Shown: positions 35,250 through 50,000 of the stretch, one piece after another | Position numbering within the stretch: position 1 is the stretch's first letter | Layout of the letters: every line of letters begins with the position of its first letter | DNA from: Wurfbainia villosa | Taxonomy: Eukaryota; Streptophyta; Magnoliopsida; Zingiberales; Zingiberaceae | Length of the DNA stretch: 64,000 bases | Direction of reading: 5' to 3' | Assembly: GCA_025175895.1 (NCBI GenBank) | Contig: JAKLTH010000227.1 | Span: forward strand, 1,405,501 to 1,469,500 | The notes under the pieces: model-generated | The model's database searches: none | The model's input: only the letters and a program-made list of their open reading frames with translations | What the model was told of the DNA's origin: nothing | Position numbers and translations under genes: made by a program

Positions 35250-36900
35250 ACTCTCATACTCTCATGAAATAAAATTATATACGTTTTTTTTACCAATATT
35301 CTAATATTACTTAATAAGAAAAGTTTTTCATCATCACATGACTTATCGATATACATTTAAAAAAGTTTAAGATAAATTGATAAAGAACAAAATAATATTC
35401 TAATGTATTCTTTTTTCCTTGTAAGAATTTAATTGTTTTATATTATTTTTCATTCTTATTCCCGACTTAAATAATGATATAAAGTCAAATAATTATAAGA
35501 GCTAAAAAATCTCAATTGGATATCTATTTAGAGGAGTAAAAAATTAAATTTATATATTATTAATATTTGAATATTTTGGATCATTAAAAGAATAAAAAAT
35601 ATCCGCATCACTTTTTATCGAATTCGATAATTAAATGTAATTATAAGATTTTAATTAAATATTTAAAATTTTTTAATTAACATTTCAATTTATGTAGCTA
35701 CAAATTGTGTACGTTAAATTGTAATTTTAAATATAGTTTAATTTTTGTGTGAGTTAGTAATTTTAGATATAATTTTTAATTTTGTGACGTCATCGTCCGT
35801 TACGCCTTCTGATTGTGTACGCAAGATCTTGACATTTACCAACCGAGGCTCCGTTTCCGTCTCAACTGTGAGGCGGTGAAATAAGGTATTCTAGCCAGAC
35901 GCCGATTTTCCGCTTCTGTGTGCCGACGAAAATTTGAGAGAGTAATGAATATAAACAATTCGAGTCAAATGCAGAGATGACTCAAGAAGAGTGACAAATA
36001 AAAATAATACTAGGTGAATGAGAGTCACTCGGGGTTTTTTTTTTTTTGTCCTTTAAAGACATTTTCTTACTATAACTCTCATACTCTCATGATCTATTAT
36101 TTAGAGATTCTTATGTTCTTGGATTGTCCTTTACCATTTCAAGGCTAGGTGTTTTTGCTTCACATTGTTGGGTAATGCTAAAGAAAGACTCTCTTTGATA
36201 TTTACAAATTTTCTAATATATATTTTTTTCCTTGTAAGAATTTAGACTATCATTTTTTATTTTTTTATCCGACTTAAATATAGGAGGACCGTAAGATGGG
36301 AACATCGACGATGATCATTTGATGTGTATTGATTTTGATAGAGATGTCATTGCAGATATAAAAAATCTATTTCTTCCGAAAGCTTGATGAAAAATATTTA
36401 AAAAATCTACCGCATCACTTTATTTTTCTCGAATTCAAAATAATATGTAATGTAAAATTCAATATAAATAATTAAAATCAGTATTAACATTTCAATTTAT
36501 GTAGCTACAAATTGTGTACGTTAAATTGCTAATTGGTCCGTAAAATAAAAGTTTACAAGTTGTGAGTAATTTGGAGTCCCGTTTGTTCGACGTCATCGTC
36601 CGTTACGCCTTCTGATTGTGTACGCAAGATGACAAAACCGAGGCTCCGTTTCCGTCCAACTGTGAGGCGGTGAAGGTATCCTAGCCAGACGCCGATTCCC
36701 TTCCGCTTCTGTGTGCCGACGAAAACCCTGCTCACTTCCGCCCTGCTCTCTAATTACCTTAGAGATAATTCCGAATCTGTTATGTTCTTGGTGTGTCCTG
36801 TGCTGCAAGGCTAGGTGTTTTTGCTTCACATTGTTGGGTAATGCGGCGTCATTAGTTATTTTGTAGGTTTTGTGGGGGACCCTCGGAAGAGCATTCCCTG
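35250..36900. repeat. Tandem duplication of a promoter/first-exon-like segment
   Basis: Two diverged copies lie head to tail, about 800 bp apart. Matching landmarks are CTCATACTCTCATG (35257 and 36079), CCTTGTAAGAATTTA (about 35417 and 36230), TATGTAGCTACAAATTGTGT (35691 and 36498), TACGCCTTCTGATTGTGTAC (35801 and 36604), the GAGGCTCCGTTTCCGTC...GAGGCGGTGAA block, and GGCTAGGTGTTTTTGCTTCA (36143 and 36809). The left copy has an extra AT-rich stretch of about 140 bp. The right copy is GC-richer and better preserved, and lies just before the large plus-strand WD40 gene, so it may hold that gene's promoter and first untranslated exon. Confidence 0.85.
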
Positions 36901-37849
36901 GTTGAGGTATAATCATAGTATAATGTTAGAATTATATTTTTGAATACTCGTTGATGCTGAAGACGTTTCCGTGCTATTCAATCTTTTGACACGTTTATTT
37001 AGGGTTCTGTTTTGTGTAATACTTCATCCTTAATTTCCTGGGGAAAGCGTATGCTATTCCTTTTGCTGATATTTATTTTTGATATGTATGAATGCTGAGA
37101 GAACTGATAGGATGGCTGGAGATGTCTTCTTCTTCTTTGTCATCTTTTTTTTTTCCCAGTAGTTAAGATTCTTAAAAGACTGATTAACGTATATTAGAAG
37201 CTTCAAAGAAAAAAAAACATTTAAAGGACAGTCCGATGTACGAAGCTCCTACCAATGCGGAGTTCCATAGAAGGATCTATCGGATGCAGTCTTATCCTAC
37301 TTTGTAATAGGTCGTTTTCCGGATCCATTTTTTTTCCGGCAATTAAAAGGTCAAAAAAGCTAGACCCTTCAGTAATTGCCTTAATTTAGTTCCTAAAAAC
37401 AAATATGATATTACAGAGCATGTTAGGGTAGTAACCATGTGTGGCTGTTTTACTACATAGGATTAGATGACCATTTCTCAGTTCTTACTATTTTTTTCAT
37501 GGGTGCAGCAACTAGCAATATCTCATTCAGGGAAATGAAACATGTAGTTATTGGCGAACCTCTTATCTATCAGTATTTCCATAATGCATATTCCTTTTGT
37601 TGTATTTTGGCTTCCTAGAAATAAAGTTTTATTTTGTTCTCTGGTGGTCAATTTTCCATCTTGATTTCATGGTATTATTGCACAGTTCTTTTTTCATCCT
37701 TCTTTGCCGCTTCCATCTGCTGCATATCCTTGAAGATGTAGTTACTGAAGACTCTTAAGTTGACTGCTGGTCTATTCTTTTATTGCTGATTGGTGCTTGA
37801 ACATGAAAGATAGTAACATTCTTTGGTTATTCAATATATTTATTCTTAT

Positions 37850-40835
37850 AGAAGGAAAACCCCGCCATGGGCGGTCCCAAGTCTGGATCAGAAAGGGGGG
37901 GGGGGGGGTGCGTTAGGTTAACAACCAACGTTAACCTTCGACAAATTATTTCAATGAATGGATGCTATGTTGTTCTCCGAAAGAAACGCGTTGAAAGGTC
38001 CGATTGTAACGTCTCAATAAGAACTATTATATCTATATGAGAACTTGAGTGTAGTGTTAAATATGCAAGAGTTCTCATACTATAAATTGGATAAAAATAA
38101 TTATTATAGAAAAATTGATCGTTTACAATTTGGAATATGAAATATAGGAACGCTCACCAGTAAAATAATGAAAGTAGTTAATACTATGATTAAAAGAAGA
38201 ATTAATATTTGATGTTTACAAGATATAAAATGGATAGAAGAGAAGACAAAGATGATAGAGAATTCAAGTTTTAAGTTATGATACACAAGAAAGAGTAGAA
38301 TACGAAATGAAGTAACTATTGTTGTAGATAGTTCATTAAATGATGTAGTAGGATTAATTAGAAAAGAGGATAGAATTATAGCTTTCAAGATAGTGATAGT
38401 GAAAGAAACTATTAATATAATTAGTATATATGCATCTCAAGTAGAATTAGATGAATATCAAAACTAGGCTTTTGGAAGATTCAGATGAGATGTTACAAAG
38501 AATTCCATTGAACAAATTGATTTTAATAGGAGGAGATCTAAATGAGCACGTAGGAGTAAAAAATATGGAATATAATATGGTGCATGGGTTACGGATTTAT
38601 GGGTTTGGAACAAGTAATGAAGAAGGAAAAACTATACTAGATTTTACAATAACATATGAACTTATACTAGCTAATATATTTTTTAAAAAAAGAGAAGAAC
38701 ATTTGGTCACATTAAAAGTGAGAATAATAAGTCGCAAATTGATTTTCTTATGGTAAGGAAGAAGAATAGAAAGATTTGTAAAGATTATAAAATTATTTCC
38801 GGAGAAAACTTAACTACCCAACATAAGTTGGTAGTGTTAGATATGCACCTTAAACATTGTATTAATAAAATAAAAACATATATGACTCCTACAATTAAAT
38901 GATGAAAGTTAAAAGATGAGAAATAAAACATATTTAAAGAGAGGGTAAGAGTACAAGTATTAGAAGAGAGATATGATGACTTAAATATAACATGAGATAA
39001 GATGACATTAAAGTTAAAAATGGTCGCCAAAGGTCTATTAGGTGAGTTAAAAGGATGTGCACCACTAAGTAAAGAATTTTGATGGTAGAATAAGAAAATA
39101 TAAGAGAGTGAAAGAAAAATAAAAAACCTAAAAGATTTTACTTGTAAGAATGAGGAAAATTTTAAAAAGTATACAATGACCAAGAAGGAGATACAAAACT
39201 AGTAAGTGAGGTTAAAAATGAAACTTTTGAACTCTTATATTCGAATAGCTAAAATTAGAGAAAGAAAGACTAGAGATCTTGCCCAAATGAGATGCTTAAA
39301 AGATGAATGCAATAAGGTACTAATGGACAATGAGAAAATAAAAGAGTGATGGAAAAAGTATTTTCATCAACTTTTCAATGAAGGTTTAGACGATCAAATT
39401 AACTTAGATAATTTAAGTATGTCAAAGAAGTATCAAAATTTAAATTTTCATTATAGGATATAATCTTCAGAAGTAAAATAAATTTTAAATGAGATGAAAA
39501 TGAAAAAGTAGTTGGACCAGATGATATTCCATAGAGGTATGAAAGTGCCTAGGCAAATAAGATATTGAATGACTTACAAAATTATTCAACTTGATATTAA
39601 AAACAAAAAAAAGTCTGATCAGTGGAGGATAAGTTCTCTAGTTTATTTATATAAAAACAAATGAGATGTACAAAATTATGCAAATTATAAGGGTATTAAA
39701 CTAACGAGTCATACCATGAAAATCAATTTTGATTTATGCCGTGAAGATCGCAAATAGAAGTTATACATCTTTTTAGATAACTAATTGAAAAGTATCAAGA
39801 AAAAAAAAAACAAGACTTACACATATGTGGAGGATTCTAGAAAAAAAGGTGTTCGTGTAGTCTATATTGAAATAATTAAAGATATGTATGATGTTGTAAT
39901 GATAAGAGTGAAAATTTCAGGAGGATTAATCGAAACGTTTCCTATAAATATATGGTTATATCAAGGCTCAACTTTAAGCCTCTATCTTTTTACAACAATC
40001 ATGGATGAATTTATTATACACATCCAAGATATGGTACCATGATGTCTATTATTTATCGATGATATTGTTTTGGTAGATGAGACAAGCCACACGTGAAGGA
40101 GTAAATATTAAATTTGAATTTTGGAGCGAAACACTAGAAGCAAAAGGTCTTATACTTAGTAAAGATAAACTATATGGAATTTAAATTTAATAATTTAGAT
40201 ACAATGAGACAATTATTAAGTTAGGAGATAATGAATTGTTTGTAACTGAAAGTTTTAAATATTTAGGATCATTTTTGCAAAAGGATAGAGAGGTTGAGAG
40301 ATGTTTTATATAGAATACAAACATGATGGTTGAAATTGAGGAGAGCATTAGAGATTCTTTGTGATCGTAAAGTACCTTTAAGACTTAAAATGAAATTTTA
40401 CAAAATGGTAGTCAGACTTGCTTTGTTAAATGAAGTTGAATGTTGGACTATGTCTCGAGCACATGAGCAAAAGATGAGAGTTGTAGAAATGAGGATGTTA
40501 AGATGGATAAAATAAGAAATGAGAACATTAGAGCGAAATTTAGGGTTGCACCTATCGAGGAAAAATTTTGAGAGATACATTTAAGATGGTACGAATATGT
40601 ACTCAGATAACCGATAGACGTTTCAGTTAGACGATGTGAAATTATTATAAATATACAATTCAAACGAGAAAGGGGATGCCCAAAGAAGATTTGATTAGCA
40701 ACGATAAAATAAGATAAAATTTATTTAAATATAGATAATAATATAGTAGAAGATAGAGTCCAATAACGAAGGATGATTTATATAGCCGACCCCACCTAGT
40801 GGGATAAGACTTGGTTGTTGTAGTATACTTGTGGA
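37850..40835 (+). mobile_element. RTE-clade LINE, near full length, degenerate
   Basis: It starts near AGAAGGAAAACCCCGCCATG and ends with ATAGCCGACCCCACCTAGTG (about 40780) plus a TTG-rich tail, the usual plant RTE 3' end. Broken frames give an endonuclease-like part (QDIKWIEEKT-like near 38215, then NIISIYASQ), and reverse transcriptase pieces: NYKGIKLTSHTMK (about 39690), KISGGLIETFPINIWLYQGS (about 39910), LLFIDDIVLVDE (about 40050, where FADD would be expected), and a C-terminal block with ALLNEVECWTMSRAHEQKM. Many stops show it is dead. It lies upstream of the WD40 gene's ATG, probably in an intron of the leader. Confidence 0.9.
37895..37911. repeat. Poly-G run at the LINE 5' end
   Basis: A run of about 14 G follows GATCAGAAA within the 5' leader of the RTE element. 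Related elements usually have a G/A-rich stretch here, so it is probably a slippage expansion. Confidence 0.6.
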
Positions 40836-41008
40836 AGGAATTTGTGATGGAAACATCTAAACACTCCTTGGTTATCATAGATTAGTTCCTTATGATCTAT
40901 AGTTATGTTGGTACATTGCTCACGCTTTCTTTTGCATAAGGTTTCACTTTTTAGTTTGCTGGCTTCTTAATATTTCATTACTTGATAATCATAGGTGCGT
41001 TTTTGTAG

Positions 41009-44000
41009 ATGGCTCCCAGTAAATGCAAACCTCCTGGAGATGAAACTCCTACCACTGTGGTACCTTTGAAGTTCTCAAGAAGAATGTTTCAGAAGCTCAA
41101 CTCTGTTGACCAAAGAATGACACCAGAGATTGACATTAGGGAAGCTTATTTTTTGATTCTGCATTTTTTGTCATCTGGGCCATGTAAGAGGACGTATGAG
41201 CAGCTGAGGAATGAGCTTTTAGAGCACAAACTTTTACCTAGAAGGTATCATGCTTGGTATTCACGTTCTGGTGCACCAAGTGGCGATGAAGGTGATGATA
41301 GCTTGTCGCTGCCTCTTTGTTATATCAAGTTGACTCAGAGGTATATAGAGTAATATACTTTTGCATTTTTCATGTTTTCTTGCCTGACAAGCTAAATATT
41401 CTGATTTTTTTCTTCATAGCTTGATTGTTTGTTCTTTTTAGGTATCCTCATATTGAAAAGGATCACTTAGTAAAGCTTTTGAAACAATTATTAGTTAATT
41501 CATCTCCTTTGCCTGCCGTGATTGGAGGAGTTCCAAGTGTTGCTGTTTTTCCTACGCTTATGGGATCTGGTTCCTTCTCACTTCTTGCTTGTATGTAAAC
41601 AAATTTTCCATCACTATGTTCCTAATTCAGTAGGTAGAATTCTATTTGATCTGTTATTGAATTCTTGTTAATGCATCAAAATTCTTTTGGGTGAAAATTA
41701 ATGCATAGAATGGAAGTCCGTTGCTTTAAGTTTAACCTTTTTTCTTCTTGTCTCCACTTAATTTTGATATATCTTTTATGTTGAAGTTCTCTCACCCTAA
41801 AACTCACTTTTCTACATGCAGCCGATAGAGAGATTAAAAGCTCCAATAAGTTGCCACGTTACTTGCGTTGGCCACATATGCATGCTGGCCAAGTTCATGG
41901 ATTAAATTTAAGAGAGATAGGTGGTGGTTTCACAAAACACCATCGTGCTCCATCGATTCGTGCAGCATGTTATGCAATTGCTAAACCGTCAACTTTGGTA
42001 CAAAAAATGGAGATCATAAAAAAGTTAAGGGGACATCAGAATGCTGTCTATTGCGGTATGTTTGATTTGCCTTCTCATGATTAGGTATTTGACTGAAAAT
42101 CTCAATTTATTTTATGATTATTTTAGAGTGATAAAGATGCTATTTATGTTTTGCATATAGTTTTGAGTAACTTTTCTATCGGTCCTCTTTGTTCAATTTC
42201 ATATACTTTGCAAGTAAGTTGACTTCTCCTTAATACAGGTGACACATTTGCATGTCAATGTTGTTCCTCCAATTTGTGAGATGGGTTTTTCAATCAGGCC
42301 TTGTGTTTCTCAGTTTTTGTGTTTCAATCAGTCCATTATAAGTTCCTAAAGGATACAACATTACTTTTCTTTTATGTACGTCCTAGCCTAATACATTCAT
42401 TGAGCAAGGTGTCAGAGAATAAAATTTCCTTTGGCATAGAGTTGGCTGCATCGTGTGCCACTAATTTAAGAATTGATTGGTGGGGAATTTGTGTTCATAT
42501 TGGGTTTACTTGTTAAGTCAAGGACACATTGTTTCGACCATTTTTTCTTCCCAAATGTATTTTTCCATTAACACCAGGGTAGGATATCAAATTTTGGCAA
42601 TTCAGTTAGCCTGTGGGATTTATCTTTTGGATATTTGGTCACCTTTTTACCTCTAAAATTTAGAGGATGAGAGCCATGCCAATTCGTAGGAACTTAATAT
42701 TCTTAAGTTTTTTATTGTTTCCTCCAAGTACATTGGCCTTATTTTGATTGATAATTCCTATTCATTTTTTATGAGCCTTTGTGCAATGGTAATGTTTCCA
42801 TTGCAACCTGGGTTAGCCGAGATCTAGTTATTAAAAGATATCCTGTGCTAAGCAAGGGTATTCATATACATTGGCCTTACATTGAATATTATACACTGGG
42901 ATTGCTTATTTTTACTTCCTTTGAGGTATTTTTTAGACACTTATGTGGATTATATGACTTTTATATGTACGTATACATAGTTTTATTTATCACTTTTACA
43001 TTGTTTTCTTATCATCGGAACCCATAGAACTTTTTCTATGCTTATTTATTATGAATACTGCTTGCATGACAGATTGAGCCCAGTGAAATTAGATGGTTGA
43101 TTGTTGAGGCCTATTTCTTTTTACCATCCTATCTAATTTACTTTTTGCATTATTATACTGACATTGAAGCTTTTAATTTTAGACTCTTTTTTGAACCCGA
43201 CATGCCAATTTTATTTTTTTAGTTCTTTATTTTAACAGTCTTTTTGATCCTCTCTATGTTCGGTGGCTTCTGGTTTCCATTTTTTGATTTAAAACTCTTT
43301 ACAAGTTTTAAACTAAGTGATGTAACATAATGGTTTGTGGAATTGTAATTGTAGCCACATTTGATCGTTCTGGGCGGTTTGTAATAACTGGGTCAGATGA
43401 TCGCCTTGTGAAGATCTGGTCAATGGAAACTGCATTTTGTCTAGCTAGTTGCCGGGGACATGAAGTGAGTCTTTGATGCAGCATTGATGTTCTTCATATT
43501 TGGACATGGGATTTTTTTTTCTTCTTTCTATTCACTTGATGTTTTTCTGTTATGAATTTGTCTGCATATATATAGGGTGACATTACTGACTTGGCTGTCA
43601 GTTCAAATAATGCTGTGGTGGCATCTTCTGCAAATGACTTTATCATTAGAGTTGTTAGTCCTTTTCATTTTGTTTTATTGGACTAGTATTTACCTGATTT
43701 GTCTTATTATGCTTCTGAGTTTTAATAGTTCTGGCTTTCAAATGCAGTGGCATCTACCTGATGGGTATCCAATATCAGTGCTGAAAGGGCACACTGGAGC
43801 TGTAACTGCCATCTCCTTTAATCCCAGACCTGCTGCTGTTTACCAGCTACTCTCGTACGTGTTTTTGGATTATGATTTCGTTTCACTGTGTTGTTTTTGT
43901 TGGTTCCTTTGGCACTGGGGGATGTTCTTTTTTTGGTCCTCTCCTATTTATCTTATTATCATTTATGTCAAGATGCAATTATGTTATTCAGATTAAAAAA

Positions 44001-47000
44001 ATGAGATAAATACACTCAAATATACTGGATGGGAGTATTATAACTATTACCTAAATCCTCCATGCAAAGGGAAACCTATACATACTTACACTTCATAACT
44101 ATTTACTAACATTCTCAACTTGGAACATAGATTTAATCTTTGCCCGATTTGTTACACAAACAATTCAAAGTGCCACAAATAAAATTGTAACACTAATAGG
44201 CCAGGTGATGAAGATGACAAAGACCCAATATTGACACAACAATTGAGAAATGTTAACAATGCATTGACTGTCTAAAGTTGGTCACAATTTTTGAAAAAAG
44301 ACTTTGATTGAGTTGATCTGATATTTAAAAGAATTTCTGATCTCAACTGCTTGTCAAACTGAAGATGGAGTTGATCTTATCTTTAAAAGAGTCAATGTAA
44401 TATACTGCCTTAACTTTCTCAAACTGTAGATGATGTTAAATATTAAAGTTTGTGAAGCTGTAGTGGCAAATTGTGAAGTGAAAAGATCCCCAGTAAGAAG
44501 AACTGACATTCTATAGGTATATGACTCTGATGTCAATTCTCTTTGCTACTGCCAGTGCTTTAATTGATATATCTCCTCTTTCCCTCTCATCTCTTTAGTT
44601 TTGTTTCCTCTCCATGATTGACAAACATAATTGGATGAATTGTGGGGAGAGGATCTTGCTGTTTTGGCAAGCACAGTTTTTTGGCGCTTCTTTTAACTTT
44701 CCTTCTTTTTTTAGCAATTTATCTCCTCCTTGTGCTATCAGATGGAATTAAAGGATGAGAAATAGTAAGAAAATCTTCCTCTTTGGATTCGTTCTAGATA
44801 ATTTCAATCCAGACATGTCCTTAAGGTAGGTTCCATCAAAACCGTGTGTTGACAGGAGTGGCTCATTGACATTTACCTTGTTGAAAAAATATTGTGATCG
44901 GTTGGCAATTAGAATGTTAGATGTTTTAACTATGCTATCCAGTACTAATCTGCATTTAAAACCATGCTTTGATAATAATCGAAAATATCTTAATAAGATA
45001 ATGAGGGGTTCAATTGTTACTGCTAAGTTATGGTTTGTTTAGTTGAATATATTAGTCGTGGATGTTGAGGGGTAAAGAGATGACGACGACAACAACAACA
45101 ACAAAATCTTATCCCACTAGGTGGGGTTGACTATATGGATCATTCTACGCCATTAGACTCTATCCCCTACTATATCATCATTTATATTTAAATAAATTTT
45201 ATCTTGTTTTATTGTTACTAACTAAGTCTTTTTGGTCTTCCTCTTCCTCGTTTGATGTGTATATTTGTCATCGTTTCACATCTCCTAACTGGAGCATTTA
45301 TTTATCGTCTAAGTACATGTCCGTACCACCTTAAACGTGTCTCTCGGAGCTTTCTTTCAATAGATGCAACATCGACTTTTTCTCTAATGCTCTCATTTCT
45401 TATTCTGTCTATCCTCGTATGCCCGCATATCCACCTTAACATCCTCATCTCTGCAACTCTCATCTTTTGCTCATGTGCTCGAGTCGTAGCCCAACATTCA
45501 GCGCCATATAACATAGCAGGTCTAATCGTCATTTTGTAGAACTTCCCTTTAAGTTTTAAAGACACTTTACGATCACATAAAACACCCGACGCTTTTCTCC
45601 ATTTCAATCATCCTGCTTGTATTCTATGTAAGACATCTCTCTCAATCCCTCCATTATCTTGCAAAAATGACCCTAAATATTTAAAGCTCTCAGTTCCAGA
45701 CAACTCGTCATCTCCTATCTTAACACTTGTCTCATTACGTCTAATATTGCTAAACTTAAATTCCATATATTCTATCTTTACTCTACTAAGCCTAAAACCT
45801 TTCACTTCTAGTGTTTCCCGTCAAAATTTTAGTTTATCATTTACTCCTTCATGTGTCTCATCTACCAAAACAATATCATCTGCAAACAACATGCACCACG
45901 GTACTGTGTCTTGAATGTGTCCAGTGAGTTCGTCTATGATCAATGTAAAAAGATAGGGATTTAAAGTTGATCCTTGATGTAACCCTATCTTTACTGGAAA
46001 TGTTTCAGTTAATCCGCCTGAAGTCTTAACTCTAGTCATTATTTCCTCATACATATCCTTAATTAGTTCAATATATGTTACACTAACACCTCTTTTTTCT
46101 AAAATTCTCTATATAATTTCTCTTGGAACTCTATCATAAGCTTTTTCTAAATCAATGAATATCATGTGTAGATCCTTCTTTTGCTCTCTATACTTTTCAA
46201 TTAATAATCTGAGAAGATGTATAGCTTTTATTGTCAACCTTCCCGGCATGAATCCAAATTGATTTTCGAGAACCGTGGTCTTCTTCCTTAATCTTTTTTC
46301 TATTACTCCTTCCCAAAATTTCATGGTATGATTTATTAGTTTAATACCTCTATAATTTTTACAAGTTTGTATGTCTCCCTTATTTTTATATAAGGGAATT
46401 AGGATACTTACCATCCATTGATCAAGCATCCTTTTTATTTTCAATATCATGTTAAATAATTTTATAAGTCATTCAATACCTTGTTTTTCTAGACACTTCC
46501 ATACCTCTATTGGAATATCATCTGGTCCAACGACTTTTCCATTTTGTATTCCATTTAAAGCTTGTTCTACTTCTGAAATTTAAATTCTACGATAAAAATT
46601 TAAATTTCTATACTCATTTGACCTACTTAAATTACCTAAATTAAGTTGGTCTCTTAAACCTTCATTAAAAAGTTGATGAAAATATCTCTTCTACCGCTCT
46701 TTTATTTCTTCATCATTTACTAGCACACTATTGTATTCATCTTTAATACATCTTATTTGATTAAGATCTTTTGTCTTTCTCTCTCTCACTTTAGCTATTC
46801 TATAAATGTTTTAGAAGATTAGATGTTAAGGGGTAAAGAGAGAGCAAACAAAAATCTACATAACATAATAAAATATGATTTAGAAGATTAGGGTGGCATT
46901 TGGTTGGTGGATTTGGAATGAGGGAATGGGAATGAGAATCATATAGAGTGTTTTGTTAATGGTTTTAGGAAGGAGAGTTTGGGAATCAATTCTAAATAAT

Positions 47001-50000
47001 TGGGAATCAACAAAACTCATCTCGCATGGTGGGTTTGGGTTTCATTCCCGTTCGTAAATCGCTGCTTGCCTTGCGACGATTGGCCGTGATCGGTCTTGGC
47101 CGATCCTGACGATGCGCCGGCCGCCGATCATCATCGCCGATCGTCTTATAACCCAAACAACATTATTGGAATGACTAAACCCATTCTTATTCTAGTCTAC
47201 TATCAAACCCATTCCCATTAAATTGAGGTCCTAGATGAACTAGATGTTCATCTAGTTCCTAGATGTTTTTTTTCTATATAACATTAAATTGAGTTCAGAT
47301 GCTAAGGAAAAAATATTCACATAGCCAATTCTAAATAACCAGTTCATGGTTTTGTTATTTGTAGATGAACTAGGCAAACCTCCTGCGCTTCCTGCTTAAT
47401 AACGAGTTGAGATTTGGTTGGCTTGTTTAAAGTACTATTTATGTAAAAAGCAGATTATAAGGAAAGTGCTGGAGCTATGTATGTCTTTGACATGGAATGA
47501 CTACTTAATTGCCCTAAACACCAGCTCTATTATTCAACTGGCCTAACTTGTTCAATTAGACGGTGAAGGAATAACATATAACATATTTGATTCAAAGATT
47601 AGAAAATAAGGTCAAGCTTTGCTGGTTTTCCATTTTGATCAGTTTCACTAATCTTGATAGCTGAAAAATCAGATTTCATTACATCTAGCGTGCTAAATAA
47701 TGTTAATTTTATTTTGCCTTGTTTATGTTGTTTGTTGATGATATAATAGGGGATAGAGTCCAATAACGTAGAAGGATTCATATAGCCGACCCCACCTAGT
47801 GGGATAGGCTTGGTTGTTGGTTGTTATTGTTCTTTATGTTGTTTGTGAGGATCCTTTTCTTGGCAGATCCTCTGACGATGGAACATGTCGTATATGGGAT
47901 GCCAGGCAATCAAATGCAAAGCCACGTATTTACATCCCAAAGCCTTTAGATACTTTAACTGGTTTGTTTTATTTGCTTTTCATGAGAAGTTATTCCGTAT
48001 TCTTGTTGATTTAAAAACTGAGTCTGAGTGTTGAGTTAAATGCCAGGAAAGGTCACTGATCCCTCCCCTAGTGCTGGTCAACAAACACATCAGATCCTTT
48101 GTTGTGCATTCAATGCTAATGGAACTGTATTTGTTACTGGTAGCTCTGACACATATGCCCGGGTATCTTTTCTTTTGTACATCTTTTAGGGTTTTGTTAA
48201 TTTTCTTGCAATAAATGCTTCAAATTGTAATGCTGCAAGTTCTTACATGCAAGTTTTTTGAAGGTATGGAATGCTTATAAGAGCAATTCAGATGACCCCG
48301 AGCAATCAAACCAGGAGATGGATCTTCTACGTGGTCATGAAAATGATGTCAATTATGTACAATTTAGGTGAGCTGGTTAAAGCTCTTTTTTCTTTTAGTT
48401 AAAGTTCAATTTTATTTTTTACCGCTTTGATTGTGACTTTTCTTTTATCAAGTGGTTGTACTGTGGGGTCTAGATCTTCCCTTGGTGATGCTCTGAAAGA
48501 AGATAATCTTCCTAAATTTAAGAATTCCTGGTTAGTTTATATTGTTTTTATTGGTATTGTCAATTGTGTTTTTTTCCTTTTGGAATGTTACACAGTGGAT
48601 TTTGAGCCTTGGCATCAAACAAAGCTGTTTTTTTAGTTGATTCAGACTATACATATTAATTGGGATTTCTTTTTAAATAATTTTTAGGTTCACTCAAGAC
48701 AACCTTGTTACCTGCTCACGTGATGGCAGTGCAATTATTTGGATTCCAAGATCCCGACGATCTCATGTGAGGAAATCTTTCATTGCCATTTTTAATCCTT
48801 AAACTTTCTCTTTATGCTGGGGCAAGTCAAATGAATTTAGAACAAACAGTCAATGTGATGGATAAAAACCTTTGAATGAAATTAGTTATGTAAGCAATGC
48901 AAAAGAAGCATTGTGAGTTTGCATTCTAATCTTACTATTGTATATTGAATTTTTTTTTCCATGATAGGGTCAAATATGAAATTTATACTTTATGTTATGA
49001 AGATAGAATTTAAGTATTTATCATCTTATATATCCTTCTCAAATTGACTACTAATTTTCTTTCTAGTTTGGTAGAAATAGTAGGACCCATAATTGAGTTG
49101 AAATAGTTCTCTCCTTGAATTATGAATAAAACAAATTTTCCTATAGAATTAACATCAAATGAACCTTTCATTCAAGGTTTTAAATCTCGACTCGTATCGG
49201 AATTTCGGTCTGCGACCGGAACGATACGGTTTCGGTATCGTATCGTCCGTACCGATACTATTTCGGTATTTTTTTTAAATATTAATATTAATTATTTGAT
49301 TTTTTTTTATTTTAGTTAATTTTTAAAAAAGAATTTAAGATTTAATTTTACCTAAATTATAAATTCAAATTTAGAATTTTAATTAAAATATTTTTTATTT
49401 TTTTATTTTTATTTAATATATAAATTAATTAATAATTTATTTAATTAAATTTTACAGTTTAATATATATATATATATATATATTTATTTATTATTTATTT
49501 ATTTATTTATTTATTTTTAGAAAATTAAAAATTTCACGCGACGCGATCGCGATGACCGCGATCGCGGTTTCTCTCCGCGATCGCGCTGCGCGATCGGGAA
49601 GCGCAATCGCCTTCCCGATCGCGTGCCGATACGATCGCCTTCCCGATCGCGCATTGATCGCTAGTCCGATCGCGATCGCGATCGCGATCGCGATCGCAGC
49701 GGCTGATCGGAATCTTCGATCAAGGCCGATCGCCTCGTGCGTCGTAATTTGATTTGTGATTTCGAAATTTAAAACCTTGCTTTCATTAATATGATGAACA
49801 AAATTTTGCAAATTTCTTTGAGGGCATTAAAATAGTGCTTTAGGGAAAACTGCAATTTAGAAATCTGGAAATTTCACTCCAGTAATTTGGTCATTAAGTT
49901 TAATTCCTAGCAAGTTGGTCTAACTTGAACAAAATTAATAAATTTAGATTTTACTGCTGAATATGAATTTTAGCATTGTTCTAGTTTTAAATGGACTCTT

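Noticed and set aside
36593..36916. 107-codon minus-strand frame
   Set aside because: It falls in the duplicated promoter-like segment, has no family motif and is not preserved in the left copy.
49535..49735. Repeat array considered as a CRISPR-like or satellite array
   Set aside because: There are no spacers or regular repeat period, the DNA is a plant nuclear intron, and the array lies inside a bordered transposon.
49503..49811. Ala/Ile-rich open frames on both strands
   Set aside because: They are translations of the GCGATCGC palindrome array inside the hAT-type MITE.
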